A stretch of DNA of 46,496 nt from an uncultured Marinosulfonomonas sp. (GTDB taxonomy: Bacteria > Pseudomonadota > Alphaproteobacteria > Rhodobacterales > Rhodobacteraceae): NCBI GenBank assembly GCA_947311455.1, contig CAMZKY010000123.1, positions 1 to 46,496 of the forward strand, written 5' to 3'. This document shows positions 32,087-40,740 of this stretch, in pieces; positions within the stretch are counted from its first letter, which is position 1; the number at the start of each line of letters is the position of its first letter. The translations under genes were made by a program, and so were the position numbers. Below the pieces are notes generated by a model that did not search any database, was not told the origin of the DNA, and saw only the letters and a list, made by a program, of their open reading frames with translations.

Positions 32087-34336
32087 ATGCCATTTCGATC
32101 TTTTTCCATTTCACACCCGCGCCGCAAGCGGCTATCTCGGATTGCTTTTGCCGGTGCTGTAACGCTTGCCCTCATTCTTGCTACGATCCTAACCATCAGC
32201 GTCGAAACCAGCACGCGCTTTAAAAATATCCGAAGCGGGTGGCAAGAATACTCTCAGGATGCCAATCCACGGGGTATTTGGATTTCGGAAATTCGCGGGT
32301 ATTTCGGCTATGGGGGAATGATCCACAATTTTAAAAACTTTGTTCTGCGCAAAGATCAGCGCTATGCACAACGGCTGAATTCCCAAACTACGTTTTTACT
32401 CGCAGCGATTGATTCATATCTACAATCCAACCCTGATCCGGTAGAACGCGACGCTCTGTTAGACATCCGCACGGTTGTTGAACAATACTCTGCTAATATT
32501 GAAATCATTACAAAATCCATACACATTGGTTTAAATGCTGAACAAATCGACGCAAAAGTGCGTGTGAATGACAGCAACGCATTGCACGCCCTTGAAATAT
32601 TAGAGCAGCACTGGCGCAAGCAGCGGCAACGCAGTTTGAACTCTATCGTTTCCGCCCTTTCGGATGGCGACGCATTGGTGCGATCTTTGGCTGGCCTAAT
32701 GGTGTTTCTAACATTCCTATTGGCTACGATCGCGGTGCTCATCTATATCCTAATTCGCAACGTTCTGCGCAGCAATGCCGCACAAATTACTGAATTACAG
32801 GCACGAAAAACTGCGCAAGAACAAGAACGCAAACTTGCGTGGGTTGTTCAACAAAGCCCAGCCTCTATTCTTATTACCGACACGGATGGGAAAATCGAAT
32901 TTGTTAATCATAAACTGTTGGAACTAACAGGATATCAAGAATCCGAACTGATTGGAAAATGGCCCAGCATCTTAAAATCCGGCCACACATCGAGCAGTGA
33001 TTATGATAGTATCTGGGCCAATCTACGCCAAGGGATCCCTTGGTTCGGCGTGTTTAAAAATCTGCGCAAAGACGGAAGCTATTACTGGGCCTCAACAAGC
33101 CTTTTGCCTCTATTGAACGAAGAAGGCCAAATAACAAATTACATCGGCGTAGGCGAAGATATCACAGAAAAACGCCGCGTGGACGAGCAAATTGCGCAAG
33201 TGCAGAAAATGGAGGCTGTCGGGATCCTGGCTGGTTCTGTTGCCCACGATTTCAACAATGTTTTGATGACGATCATCGGCAATACAGAATTGATCAAGCT
33301 GGAATTCGAAGACCAAGACACGCCCGAAGAAATTGATACGTCTCTCAGTCACATCAAAATTGCATCCAACCGCGCGCGCGCGCTCATTCAGCAGCTGCTT
33401 ACTTTTGCGCGCCATCAACCTGAACAAACCCAAAGGATCGAGGTAAACAGCGCCATAGAAGAAGCACTAGAACTGATCCGTGTTTCAACGCCGGCCACAA
33501 TAGATGTAACCTTTAACTCAGGCATAGATCAAATTGGCGTTGATATTGATCGCACCGCTTTCTTCCAGATCATCATGAATCTCTGCCACAATGCAGTGGA
33601 GGCGATCGGAGATCGTGGGGGTGCGATCACAATTAGTCTTGATCATATCCAGATTGAGGACAAAAATAACGGGCTGAGAATCCTACCAGACAACGCATTG
33701 GGCACCGTTAAAATCGAGATTATCGATGATGGCCCCGGTATTCCTCAGGATATTCAGGAAAGCATTTTTGAACCCTTCTTTTCAACCAAGCCGGTTGGCA
33801 AGGGTACGGGGCTTGGCCTGTCTATTGTGAAAAATTGGGTTGTCGAAGCGGGTGGTCAGGTGCACCTGAAAAGCTCACGGTACAAAGGCACACGTTTCAC
33901 CTTGCTATTTCCTGAGTTCGTCGCAAAAGAAGACGAAACCCAAGCAATGGCTCGCCCCCCAACCGGTGTTGAGCATATCTTGCTCGTCGATGACGAAGAA
34001 GAGCTGCTTTATGTTTTACGCCGGATGATGGCCCGCCTAGGATATCGTGTCGAAGCCTTTTCCAATCCTTCGCTTGCCCTTCATGCCTTTCGAACAAACC
34101 CTGATAGCTATGATGCGGTTGTAACAGATATGATGATGCCTGAAATGAATGGCACTGAACTAATCACAAACTTGCGTACAGTACGAGCCAATCTACCCGC
34201 AATGCTTATCAGTAGTTACTTAGGAAACAAGCCCGGATCAGACGATTTAAAAGGTGTTCTTAAGGTTAACAAACCCGTCAATATGCTAGGGCTGGCAATT
34301 GCCTTACGAAAAACACTAGACACCTCCGTTTCTTAA
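32087..34336 (+). CDS. Hybrid sensor histidine kinase with PAS and receiver domains
   Basis: 749 residues. Two membrane helices (about 19-41 and 205-226) flank a periplasmic helical sensor of about 160 residues. Then PAS with PAC-like end (about 250-365; VVQQSPASILITDTDGKIEF, NYIGVGEDITEKRR), a HisKA domain with His387 in AGSVAHDFNNVLMTI, an HATPase_c domain (NLCHNAVEAIGD, DDGPGIPQDI, GKGTGLGLSIV) and a C-terminal receiver with Asp681 (VVTDMMMPEMNG). The HDFNN H-box is the type seen in CckA and related hybrid kinases. Phosphate probably passes through a separate phosphotransferase or the divergent OmpR-type regulator. The sensed signal is unknown. Confidence 0.93.
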   Translation: MPFRSFSISHPRRKRLSRIAFAGAVTLALILATILTISVETSTRFKNIRSGWQEYSQDANPRGIWISEIRGYFGYGGMIHNFKNFVLRKDQRYAQRLNSQTTFLLAAIDSYLQSNPDPVERDALLDIRTVVEQYSANIEIITKSIHIGLNAEQIDAKVRVNDSNALHALEILEQHWRKQRQRSLNSIVSALSDGDALVRSLAGLMVFLTFLLATIAVLIYILIRNVLRSNAAQITELQARKTAQEQERKLAWVVQQSPASILITDTDGKIEFVNHKLLELTGYQESELIGKWPSILKSGHTSSSDYDSIWANLRQGIPWFGVFKNLRKDGSYYWASTSLLPLLNEEGQITNYIGVGEDITEKRRVDEQIAQVQKMEAVGILAGSVAHDFNNVLMTIIGNTELIKLEFEDQDTPEEIDTSLSHIKIASNRARALIQQLLTFARHQPEQTQRIEVNSAIEEALELIRVSTPATIDVTFNSGIDQIGVDIDRTAFFQIIMNLCHNAVEAIGDRGGAITISLDHIQIEDKNNGLRILPDNALGTVKIEIIDDGPGIPQDIQESIFEPFFSTKPVGKGTGLGLSIVKNWVVEAGGQVHLKSSRYKGTRFTLLFPEFVAKEDETQAMARPPTGVEHILLVDDEEELLYVLRRMMARLGYRVEAFSNPSLALHAFRTNPDSYDAVVTDMMMPEMNGTELITNLRTVRANLPAMLISSYLGNKPGSDDLKGVLKVNKPVNMLGLAIALRKTLDTSVS

Positions 34337-34438
34337 CAATATTTAACAAAAATAAACTGTAAATTACTCACTTTTTGCGCGGATGAAACAATAAGGAATT
34401 ACTATTCAAACTGAATCAGTTGTCTAAGGAAAAGCATC

Positions 34439-35059
34439 ATGGGATTAGCATTCAAGCCTTATAAGGATTCGCCCGATTACAACGTAATTGATGTCATCCT
34501 TGATCGCCACTCGGTTTCACCAAAACGGCTTGATTTTCCGGGGCCGGATGAAATTCAAATTCACACAATGATCTCCGCTGCGGCGGCAGCACCTGATCAT
34601 GGAAAGCTGCGCCCTTGGCGTTTCATTCAGTTTCCAACGGAGCACCGCAAAGCGCTGGCTGATATATTCGAAGCCGCTCTTTTGGAGCGCTTGCCCGCCG
34701 CCGATCAAGATTCTTTAAACCGTGCACGCGAAAAAGCCAGCCGCGCACCGGTTTTATTGGGCTTGATCCTTAATTTGAATGCAGATGCAACAATCCCCCA
34801 TATTGATGATCAAATCGCATCTGGCGGTGCAGCATTACAGAATCTTTTATTGGCAACACACGCAATGGGCTTTGGTGCCCGCGCTCTGAGTGGGCAAGCC
34901 GTCAGAACCAATGTGTTTCGCAAAGCATTGGGGCTAAGCGACAGCGAAACTTTCCTGTGTTTCATCGCAATCGGAACCCCTACAGCCGCACCAAAGCGTA
35001 ATCAGAGGCCAGCGCCCGAAACAATTTTAAGCCAATGGAATGGCAAACCAAATACCTAA
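34439..35059 (+). CDS. Nitroreductase family flavoprotein (YdjA-like)
   Basis: 206 residues of the FMN-dependent NAD(P)H nitroreductase fold, small single-domain type like Escherichia coli YdjA. Markers: DVILDRHSVSPKR (phosphate-binding Arg/Ser), AAAAAPDHGKLRPWRF and ASGGAALQNLLLATHAMGFG. AAGGAAAAG lies before the ATG. The physiological substrate is unknown. It is followed closely by moeA (about 10 bases), suggesting cotranscription. Confidence 0.88.
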   Translation: MGLAFKPYKDSPDYNVIDVILDRHSVSPKRLDFPGPDEIQIHTMISAAAAAPDHGKLRPWRFIQFPTEHRKALADIFEAALLERLPAADQDSLNRAREKASRAPVLLGLILNLNADATIPHIDDQIASGGAALQNLLLATHAMGFGARALSGQAVRTNVFRKALGLSDSETFLCFIAIGTPTAAPKRNQRPAPETILSQWNGKPNT

Positions 35060-35069
35060 AGGCACCCTT

Positions 35070-36314
35070 ATGAATATCCAGCCTAACACCGCTTCATCCT
35101 GCTGTGATCGCCCCGAAATAACACTCATACCGCTTGATGTTGCTATCGCACGGGGTATTGCCCTAACCGAACCGGCCCAAGAATTGGAAACCATTCCGTT
35201 GGAAAAATCAATTGGTCGGGTTCTGGCAAATAAAGAAGTTTCCCCCATTCCGCTACCGCCTTTCAACAATTCCGCGATGGACGGATATTTGATATCGACC
35301 TCCAGCCTAAAAGGTAAAGGCCCGTGGTCTTTGGATGTAATAGGCCGGATCGCTGCCGGCGATGCTGGAAATGCCGCGCCCCAGCCCAATACTTGTTGGC
35401 GCATTTTTACCGGTGCACCAGTGCCGGACGGGTTTGACACCGTTATCATGCAAGAAGACGTTGATCGCATCGACGATACAATTCACTTTAGCCGTAAGCC
35501 TAAAACAGGGCAGCATATTCGCGCCAAAGGTGGTGATGCAGAACAAGGTCAAACCGTCGTGCCTGGCGGTGTGGAAATCGGCCCACGGCAGATCGGCGCT
35601 CTTGCGGCGATCGGTGCCGGAACGGTTACTGTCCGTCGCCGGATTCGAGTTGCCATTTTTTCGACAGGCAGCGAATTACGCCACCCCGGCGAGCCATTGG
35701 GTGCGGGGCAAATCTGGAACTCCAATCGTTTTACATTGCTTGCGCTGTTAAACAAAGGATGGGTCGAAATTGTTGATATGGGTGCAATAGCAGATAATCC
35801 CGAAGCCCTGAAAGTTGCGTTAAAAACGGCGTGTGAAACCTGTGATATCGTCGTAACAACAGGGGGTGTTTCCGTTGGCGACGAAGATCATATGCCGCGC
35901 CTTTTCACTGAATTGGGCGGCGAAACACATGTGATGAAAGTTGCGATTAAACCCGGTAAACCGATCACTTACGGTAAACTTGACAAAGCTGTATTCATCG
36001 GCCTGCCTGGTAATCCTGTTTCAGCATTCGTCACGTGGATGGTAATCGGTGCACGAATTTTGGAGCGTCGCGCAGGCATCGAAAACCACGCACTATCGCG
36101 CGTTCAAACGCGCATCTCAAGCGATATCCATCGCCATGCAGGGCGCGTTGAATTCCGGCCAGCAAAATCCATCAACGGGTCTGAAATCGAATTGCTAGAC
36201 GGCACTTTTTCGGCACGCGTGGCGATGCTCTCTCTTGCAGATGGTCTTGCGGTTATTCCAGCCGAAGCAACGCATATTTCCAAAGGCGACACACTGGATT
36301 TTATCCCGTTTTAG
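35070..36314 (+). CDS. moeA: Molybdopterin molybdenumtransferase MoeA
   Basis: 414 residues. MoeA inserts molybdate into adenylylated molybdopterin to make active Mo cofactor. N-terminal PLDVAIARGIALTEPAQELE, then PLPPFNNSAMDGYLI (substrate-binding), the MPT-binding-type domain with TGGVSVGDEDHMPR, and IGLPGNPVSAFVTWMV. ATG 35070 follows AAAGG at 8 bases; an in-frame ATG at 35040 inside the nitroreductase end would add 10 residues. The gene converges on an operon associated with a molybdopterin oxidoreductase, giving a possible functional connection. Confidence 0.94.
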   Translation: MNIQPNTASSCCDRPEITLIPLDVAIARGIALTEPAQELETIPLEKSIGRVLANKEVSPIPLPPFNNSAMDGYLISTSSLKGKGPWSLDVIGRIAAGDAGNAAPQPNTCWRIFTGAPVPDGFDTVIMQEDVDRIDDTIHFSRKPKTGQHIRAKGGDAEQGQTVVPGGVEIGPRQIGALAAIGAGTVTVRRRIRVAIFSTGSELRHPGEPLGAGQIWNSNRFTLLALLNKGWVEIVDMGAIADNPEALKVALKTACETCDIVVTTGGVSVGDEDHMPRLFTELGGETHVMKVAIKPGKPITYGKLDKAVFIGLPGNPVSAFVTWMVIGARILERRAGIENHALSRVQTRISSDIHRHAGRVEFRPAKSINGSEIELLDGTFSARVAMLSLADGLAVIPAEATHISKGDTLDFIPF

Positions 36315-36335
36315 AAAAACTAGCCAAAAATTGGC
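36315..36335 (-). terminator. Likely terminator of the 36400-44668 operon
   Basis: On the minus strand GCCAA-TTT-TTGGC (36335-36323) is followed by TAG and TTTTT (36319-36315), 65 bases beyond the stop of the oxidase gene. The stem is only five base pairs, so this is a weak prediction. In the plus direction there is no T run after the hairpin, so it would not serve moeA. Confidence 0.4.
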
Positions 36336-36399
36336 CCGCTGTGTTTCTGCATGAACAGTCCTACTATCCTAGGGGTGTAGTACATTCCAGCCAACGCTA

Positions 36400-37773
36400 T
36401 TATCCGCTATTACTAGCCCGGCATTGTCTCGTTGGTTGTTCTAGATCATCAATGATCTTTCCAGCCACTTGCCCAGCCGTTTCCATACAATTCGAAACGG
36501 AAACACCGTTCAAGTAGTTCCCGGTTAGATGCAGCCCCTCAACCCTTTCAGAAGTTGAAGATAAAACCGTTTCACGAGCGCGGTGGCCGATCGTATATTG
36601 TGGCAATCCAAGCGCCCAGCGACGGGTGCGGTGGATCACCGGCGCACCTTTGATTTGCAGGGTGTCGGATAGTTCCGCGTGAATTTGCGCCACCAAATCA
36701 GATTCGGGCATTTGCGCCAATTCGGGATTGCGTGCGCCACCGGCATAGGCGGAAATGGCAACGTATCCATCAGGTGCGCGACCTTGATACATGGTGCTGG
36801 GGAACTGTACGCCCGAAATGATTTTGCCATTTTCCCGCGTGGTCAAAAATCCCAACCCATCCAGCGGATGCGCGACCTGTTCTTGTTTGTATCCCAGAAA
36901 CACCACATTAATCGGCGGAGCGATAATGTCGCCTGCCACGATGCTGGCGTCGGGATCAAGATTTTCCAACATGCCCGCCGCAACATGCGGCTGTACGGCC
37001 AGAACAACCGCCCGGGCCGCACGCGTTCCGGCGCTGGTTTTGATCTGAAACCCTGTGGAGGTTTTGCCGATGCTATTCACCGCCACGCCCGTATGAATAC
37101 GCGCGCCCAGCCTTTTGGCCAAAGCCGCTGGAATACTGGCAATCCCACCGCCCCACGAATACAAATGCCGCCCGGGTTCCGAACCGCGCTTAGCCGCCAA
37201 AATACCACGGGTGATCGAGCCGAACTTCTGCTCAAGCTCATGTAATTTTGTAAATGCCCCCGCGATAGAAAGCTGATGTGAATCGCCCATAAATATCCCT
37301 GCCGCCATCGGATCAATCACTTTGTCGGCAAATTCTCGGCCAAAACGGCGGGTGGCAAAGGCGTGGATTGTTTCCTCGGTTTTGTCCATTTTACGGCGTC
37401 TTAGGCCCTCAAACAGGATCGAAAACCGCGCTTGGGGTGATAGATAATTCGACATGAAAAACCCAAGCGGGTTTGTTGAAATGCCGGTTAGCTTACCCTG
37501 ATTCAGCAGGTAGCGTTTCTTAACCCCTTCGCCCAGATCATGCGCAGTCTTTAGCAAGCCCAACCGATCAATCTGTTTCAAAGCATCCGGCATTGAGGCA
37601 TTAAAGGTGGTCGGCCCTTGCTCCATCATAAAGCCGTTGAAACGGTCGGTGATGGCGTTGCCGCCCACGCGGACTTGGCGCTCCAACACTTGCACATCCA
37701 GCCCTGCCAACATCAAGGCGTGCGCGGTGGCAAGCCCGGAAATGCCGCCGCCGATGACAATCGCATCATGCAT
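36400..37773 (-). CDS. hemG: Protoporphyrinogen/coproporphyrinogen oxidase, HemY type
   Basis: 457-residue FAD-dependent oxidase of the HemY/PPOX family, which takes six electrons from protoporphyrinogen IX (or coproporphyrinogen III) to give the porphyrin. The dinucleotide-binding motif is AIVIGGGISGLATAHALM (4-21), followed by LERQVRVGGNAITD and MEQGPTTFNAS; the C-terminal FAD contact region is GLHLTGNYLNGVSVSNCME. ATG 37773 has GAGGCAAC upstream and overlaps the stop of the radical SAM gene by eight bases, showing coupling. The oxygen-dependent or acceptor-linked activity, and whether this is the cell's general heme enzyme or a cluster-specific one, cannot be told from the window. The symbol is the functional one. 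Confidence 0.88.
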   Translation of the reverse strand: MHDAIVIGGGISGLATAHALMLAGLDVQVLERQVRVGGNAITDRFNGFMMEQGPTTFNASMPDALKQIDRLGLLKTAHDLGEGVKKRYLLNQGKLTGISTNPLGFFMSNYLSPQARFSILFEGLRRRKMDKTEETIHAFATRRFGREFADKVIDPMAAGIFMGDSHQLSIAGAFTKLHELEQKFGSITRGILAAKRGSEPGRHLYSWGGGIASIPAALAKRLGARIHTGVAVNSIGKTSTGFQIKTSAGTRAARAVVLAVQPHVAAGMLENLDPDASIVAGDIIAPPINVVFLGYKQEQVAHPLDGLGFLTTRENGKIISGVQFPSTMYQGRAPDGYVAISAYAGGARNPELAQMPESDLVAQIHAELSDTLQIKGAPVIHRTRRWALGLPQYTIGHRARETVLSSTSERVEGLHLTGNYLNGVSVSNCMETAGQVAGKIIDDLEQPTRQCRASNSG

Positions 37774-39043
37774 TTTTGTTGCCTCGCATCCGCCTGACAA
37801 ACGCCGGTGGCCCCGCGTCTCCAAAACGGCGTTTTGCCAGCAGGGTAAGATCATCTTTGGTGACCTCTGATCGCCCTTCACCGCGCACATAATCTTCGGC
37901 ACGGCGACGCACCATGCGGCGAACAAACCCGGGCACACGCGCAATATGGCTTTCCGCGTCGTCCGACCAGTGCATAGTGATGCTGGCAGGGATCATCGGC
38001 GTAATCACAGCGCCGCCTTTAGGTTGATAGGTGCAAAGCGTGTCTTCGCCCATCATATTGCCACCCAGCGCCAAAGGCCGCGCGCGGCAGCCGCCACACA
38101 GGATTTTAAATTCGCACGCGCCGCAGCGCCCTTCTAATTTCGGCGCACGCAGGGCATTCAACACCGGCGCGTCATGCCAGATTTCAGTAAAGGATTTTTC
38201 TTTAACCGATCCGGCAGAATTTTCCATGTATGGGCAGGGCGTTACATCACCCGTGGGCGTAATGCGCGCGTATCGCGTGGCAGCAATACACCCTCCGGCA
38301 TCATAGCCATGCGCGGCAGTAATGGGCCATTCTGGATCCATTTCAATGGCGATGCGTTTAAAATGTGGTGCGCATTTGGCCCGCACCATCAAGCGTTTTT
38401 CCCGTTTGGCAGCCTTGGCGACGCGTCGCAGAACGTGATCATATTTCTCCGGCGAAATACCTGAATATTTTTCGCCACGCCCCGTGCAAACCATGAAAAA
38501 CACATTCAGCACCATTGCGCCAGCATCGCGGGCAAAGGCAACCATATCGTCAATTTCGTCGGCGGTTTCATCAGTGGCTGAAAAATGGATTTGAAACGGC
38601 ATTCCGGCGTCTTTGCAGGCATCAATACCTTGCATCGTTTTGATCCACGCGCCTTTTTTGCCGCGAAAATTATCGTGCTGATCAGGGTTCAGGGAATCAA
38701 CTGAAATGCCCACACCTGCCACGCCGGCCTGTTGTAATTCCTTGATCCTGTCATGGCGCAGCAGCATGCCGTTTGTGCCCACCACCACCATCAAACCCAA
38801 ATCGCTGGCGTGGCGCGCCAGTTCGGGCAGATCACGGCGAAGCATGGGTTCGCCGCCCGTTAGTACAACCATGGCTTCGGGGCCGACCTCGGCAATTTCG
38901 CCTAGCACACGTTTTAGATCGGCGGTGTTCAATTCATCCACCGCGCCCTCTTTTAAAACTTTGGCGTCAAGGTAGCAGTGTTCGCAGGCAAGATTGCATC
39001 GTTCGGTCAGGTTCAAAGCAATCAGATAAGGAGCATCGGCCAT
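37766..39043 (-). CDS. NirJ/Ahb-like radical SAM-SPASM protein with PCP_red-like tail
   Basis: 425 residues. The radical SAM [4Fe-4S] motif CNLACEHC is at 16-23, SAM-binding LTGGEPMLRRDL follows. The SPASM-type C-terminal cluster region has YARITPTGDVTPCPYMEN, LEGRCGACEFKILCGGCRAR and DTLC; the GRCGACE...CGGCRAR block closely resembles NirJ (heme d1) and AhbC/AhbD (alternative heme pathway). Residues about 357-408 add a PCP_red-like domain (MHWSDDAESHIARVPGFVRR, then EVTKDDLTLLAKRRF), the type found at the C-terminus of light-independent protochlorophyllide reductase subunit B. That combination is unusual. Start is 3 bases after the upstream stop and the gene overlaps the HemY-type oxidase gene. 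A tetrapyrrole side-chain reaction is the best guess; peptide modification cannot be excluded. Confidence 0.88.
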   Translation of the reverse strand: MADAPYLIALNLTERCNLACEHCYLDAKVLKEGAVDELNTADLKRVLGEIAEVGPEAMVVLTGGEPMLRRDLPELARHASDLGLMVVVGTNGMLLRHDRIKELQQAGVAGVGISVDSLNPDQHDNFRGKKGAWIKTMQGIDACKDAGMPFQIHFSATDETADEIDDMVAFARDAGAMVLNVFFMVCTGRGEKYSGISPEKYDHVLRRVAKAAKREKRLMVRAKCAPHFKRIAIEMDPEWPITAAHGYDAGGCIAATRYARITPTGDVTPCPYMENSAGSVKEKSFTEIWHDAPVLNALRAPKLEGRCGACEFKILCGGCRARPLALGGNMMGEDTLCTYQPKGGAVITPMIPASITMHWSDDAESHIARVPGFVRRMVRRRAEDYVRGEGRSEVTKDDLTLLAKRRFGDAGPPAFVRRMRGNKNA

Positions 39044-39046
39044 GGT

Positions 39047-40702
39047 TTAGCCCCGATCCTCGGGGCACATGGCAAGGCGGGCATTAGCAAAGGCGTCGTC
39101 CTCGATTGCGGCATCAATCACCGTAAGTCCACGTTTCTTGGCAAAGTTTTCGATGCTGGTTTCCACCTGATCGCGGAAGGACTCGGGCACCCGTTGTAAC
39201 CGCGCCAAAGATGCTGCGCGCCATTCGATACCACCTCGCTCACGAATGCTAGGTTTTCGTGTCGATTCCGCCATAAACGGCTCAATATGTTCCACGGATA
39301 CCACATTAGCCGCATCGCGTCGCGCCGATTTTTCGGCCCGAAGCTCGATATTTTCGCGCACCTGTTTATCTGTGATTCCATCCAGCATGGTGCGGGCATC
39401 TTCGGCCCATTTCAGCCGTTCAAATTGTGCCTGCGGGGCATCTCGATCACCGCCACCACCGGGCATCATTTTCGACATCACCTGTTCAACAAATTTCGTG
39501 GTGATAAAGGTGTGGCCTTCTTTTTGCGCCTGCCGGATTACCCCCGTACGCGCCATGCCGCGCACAAATTCAGGAGCGCGGTTGATCATTTCGCTGGCCT
39601 CGTCCGACCACATGATGGTTTCCTCGGCAACCACATCCGAAGGCGGATAATATTCAACCATCCCAACCCAAACGTGACACGGCACCATGCGCAACAGGTT
39701 TTCCGTATTGCCGCCAATATCCAGCCCGTCATCGGCATGCACACCGGTTTTACCAACCACCAACAAAGACGCGCCATGTTTTTCAACGTATTTCTTGATC
39801 GCCTGATAGGGTTTCCCGGCCAACAGTTCAGTGACGATTTCAACGCTCGCATCCTGTGCCACGGTTTGGGCAACGTTCAGGTGTGCCTGATAAATTTTTG
39901 CAATGCCGTCATCAATCAGTTCTTCGTGCAGTTGTTCTTGTTCCTTGAAACGAAACACCTTGCCCGCCTCTTCATCCAGCACTGTCGAAATCTTGTTGAA
40001 CGCCACATAGTGATAGTAGGGATCATATGCCGCCACCACATGCACAGGCACCTCCAGACGTTTGCCAATATCCAGCGCCGTCATCAAAGCGCCGAATGAT
40101 TTTGGCGATCCGTCCATACCCACAACAATCGGGCCGTCGCCAATATTCATCCGGCGGTCTTTGGCGACAAATACGTCCATATTGGTGCGGCGAACCACGC
40201 GTTCGCAAACCGTGCCGATGGTCGATCCTGCAACAGCCCCAAGACCAAGTGCGCCGATGAACAGTGCATCATGTTCGTTCCGGTTCATCGCGCTTATCAG
40301 GCAGGTATAATTCTTGCCCTCGGGCGACAAGCGTTTAAACGGCACATTTGCCGCCTTTGAAACTGTTTCGGCTGCATCGTGATAGCTGTCGGAGATCAGA
40401 CCCAAACCCATGCCAATCAGATCTTCGTGGACTTCGCGCTGATGCTCCATCTCGCTTTCCCGTTGATAGCGTTCCGGCAACCCTCCTTCCATCTGTTTAA
40501 AACGCCGATCATGCAGGCGCGCGGCGTAGGCATGAATGCCTGTGATTGTATCCGTACAAAGGCGGGTTGCCTGTTTCATTGCGTTATTGGCGTAATCGGA
40601 TTGATCCAGCGCCACCATAATACGCGCCATAGATACTGGGGCATCACCTGCAGCGCCTTTGGTGCCTTCGGTGCCTTCGTCTATTGCCAGATTTACAACC
40701 AT
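39047..40702 (-). CDS. Tandem universal stress protein with three PCP_red-like units
   Basis: 551 residues, cytoplasmic. Two Usp domains: about 25-180 (MARIMVALDQSDYANNAMKQ) with an ATP-binding loop of the G-x2-G-x9-G-T type (GALGLGAVAGSTIGTVCERV), and about 190-355 (PIVVGMDGSPKSFGALMTAL, GKTGVHADDGLDIGG). The C-terminal third contains three copies of a PCP_red-like unit, each opening with a Trp and a basic/acidic helix: about 363-414 (IMWSDEASEMINRAPEFVRG), 429-480 (LKWAEDARTMLDGITDK) and 492-545 (IEWRAASLARLQRVPESFRD). The radical SAM protein encoded next ends in the same unit. GGAG lies 8 bases before the ATG. A nucleotide-responsive scaffold is plausible; the actual function is unknown. 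Confidence 0.85.
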   Translation of the reverse strand: MVVNLAIDEGTEGTKGAAGDAPVSMARIMVALDQSDYANNAMKQATRLCTDTITGIHAYAARLHDRRFKQMEGGLPERYQRESEMEHQREVHEDLIGMGLGLISDSYHDAAETVSKAANVPFKRLSPEGKNYTCLISAMNRNEHDALFIGALGLGAVAGSTIGTVCERVVRRTNMDVFVAKDRRMNIGDGPIVVGMDGSPKSFGALMTALDIGKRLEVPVHVVAAYDPYYHYVAFNKISTVLDEEAGKVFRFKEQEQLHEELIDDGIAKIYQAHLNVAQTVAQDASVEIVTELLAGKPYQAIKKYVEKHGASLLVVGKTGVHADDGLDIGGNTENLLRMVPCHVWVGMVEYYPPSDVVAEETIMWSDEASEMINRAPEFVRGMARTGVIRQAQKEGHTFITTKFVEQVMSKMMPGGGGDRDAPQAQFERLKWAEDARTMLDGITDKQVRENIELRAEKSARRDAANVVSVEHIEPFMAESTRKPSIRERGGIEWRAASLARLQRVPESFRDQVETSIENFAKKRGLTVIDAAIEDDAFANARLAMCPEDRG

Positions 40703-40740
40703 ATCATTTCTCCAGTTTTTGACCCCTGTTCAGGTCCGTG

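Noticed and set aside
34333..34347. TTAAC-N5-TTAAC as a CtrA site after the hybrid kinase
   Set aside because: Spacing between TTAA halves is six, not seven, and the first overlaps a stop codon in AT-rich sequence.
37766..39043. Calling the radical SAM protein NirJ (heme d1 synthesis)
   Set aside because: No nirS or other heme d1 genes in the window and the PCP_red-like tail is not part of NirJ.
39287..40099. 270-codon plus-strand frame opposite the Usp gene
   Set aside because: His/Phe/Arg-rich shadow of the Usp-PCP_red protein with no start signal.
40703..40740. GACCCCTGTTCAGGTC inverted repeat before the Usp gene as an FNR-type site
   Set aside because: Half-sites do not match TTGAC/GTCAA spacing; only a short imperfect palindrome.
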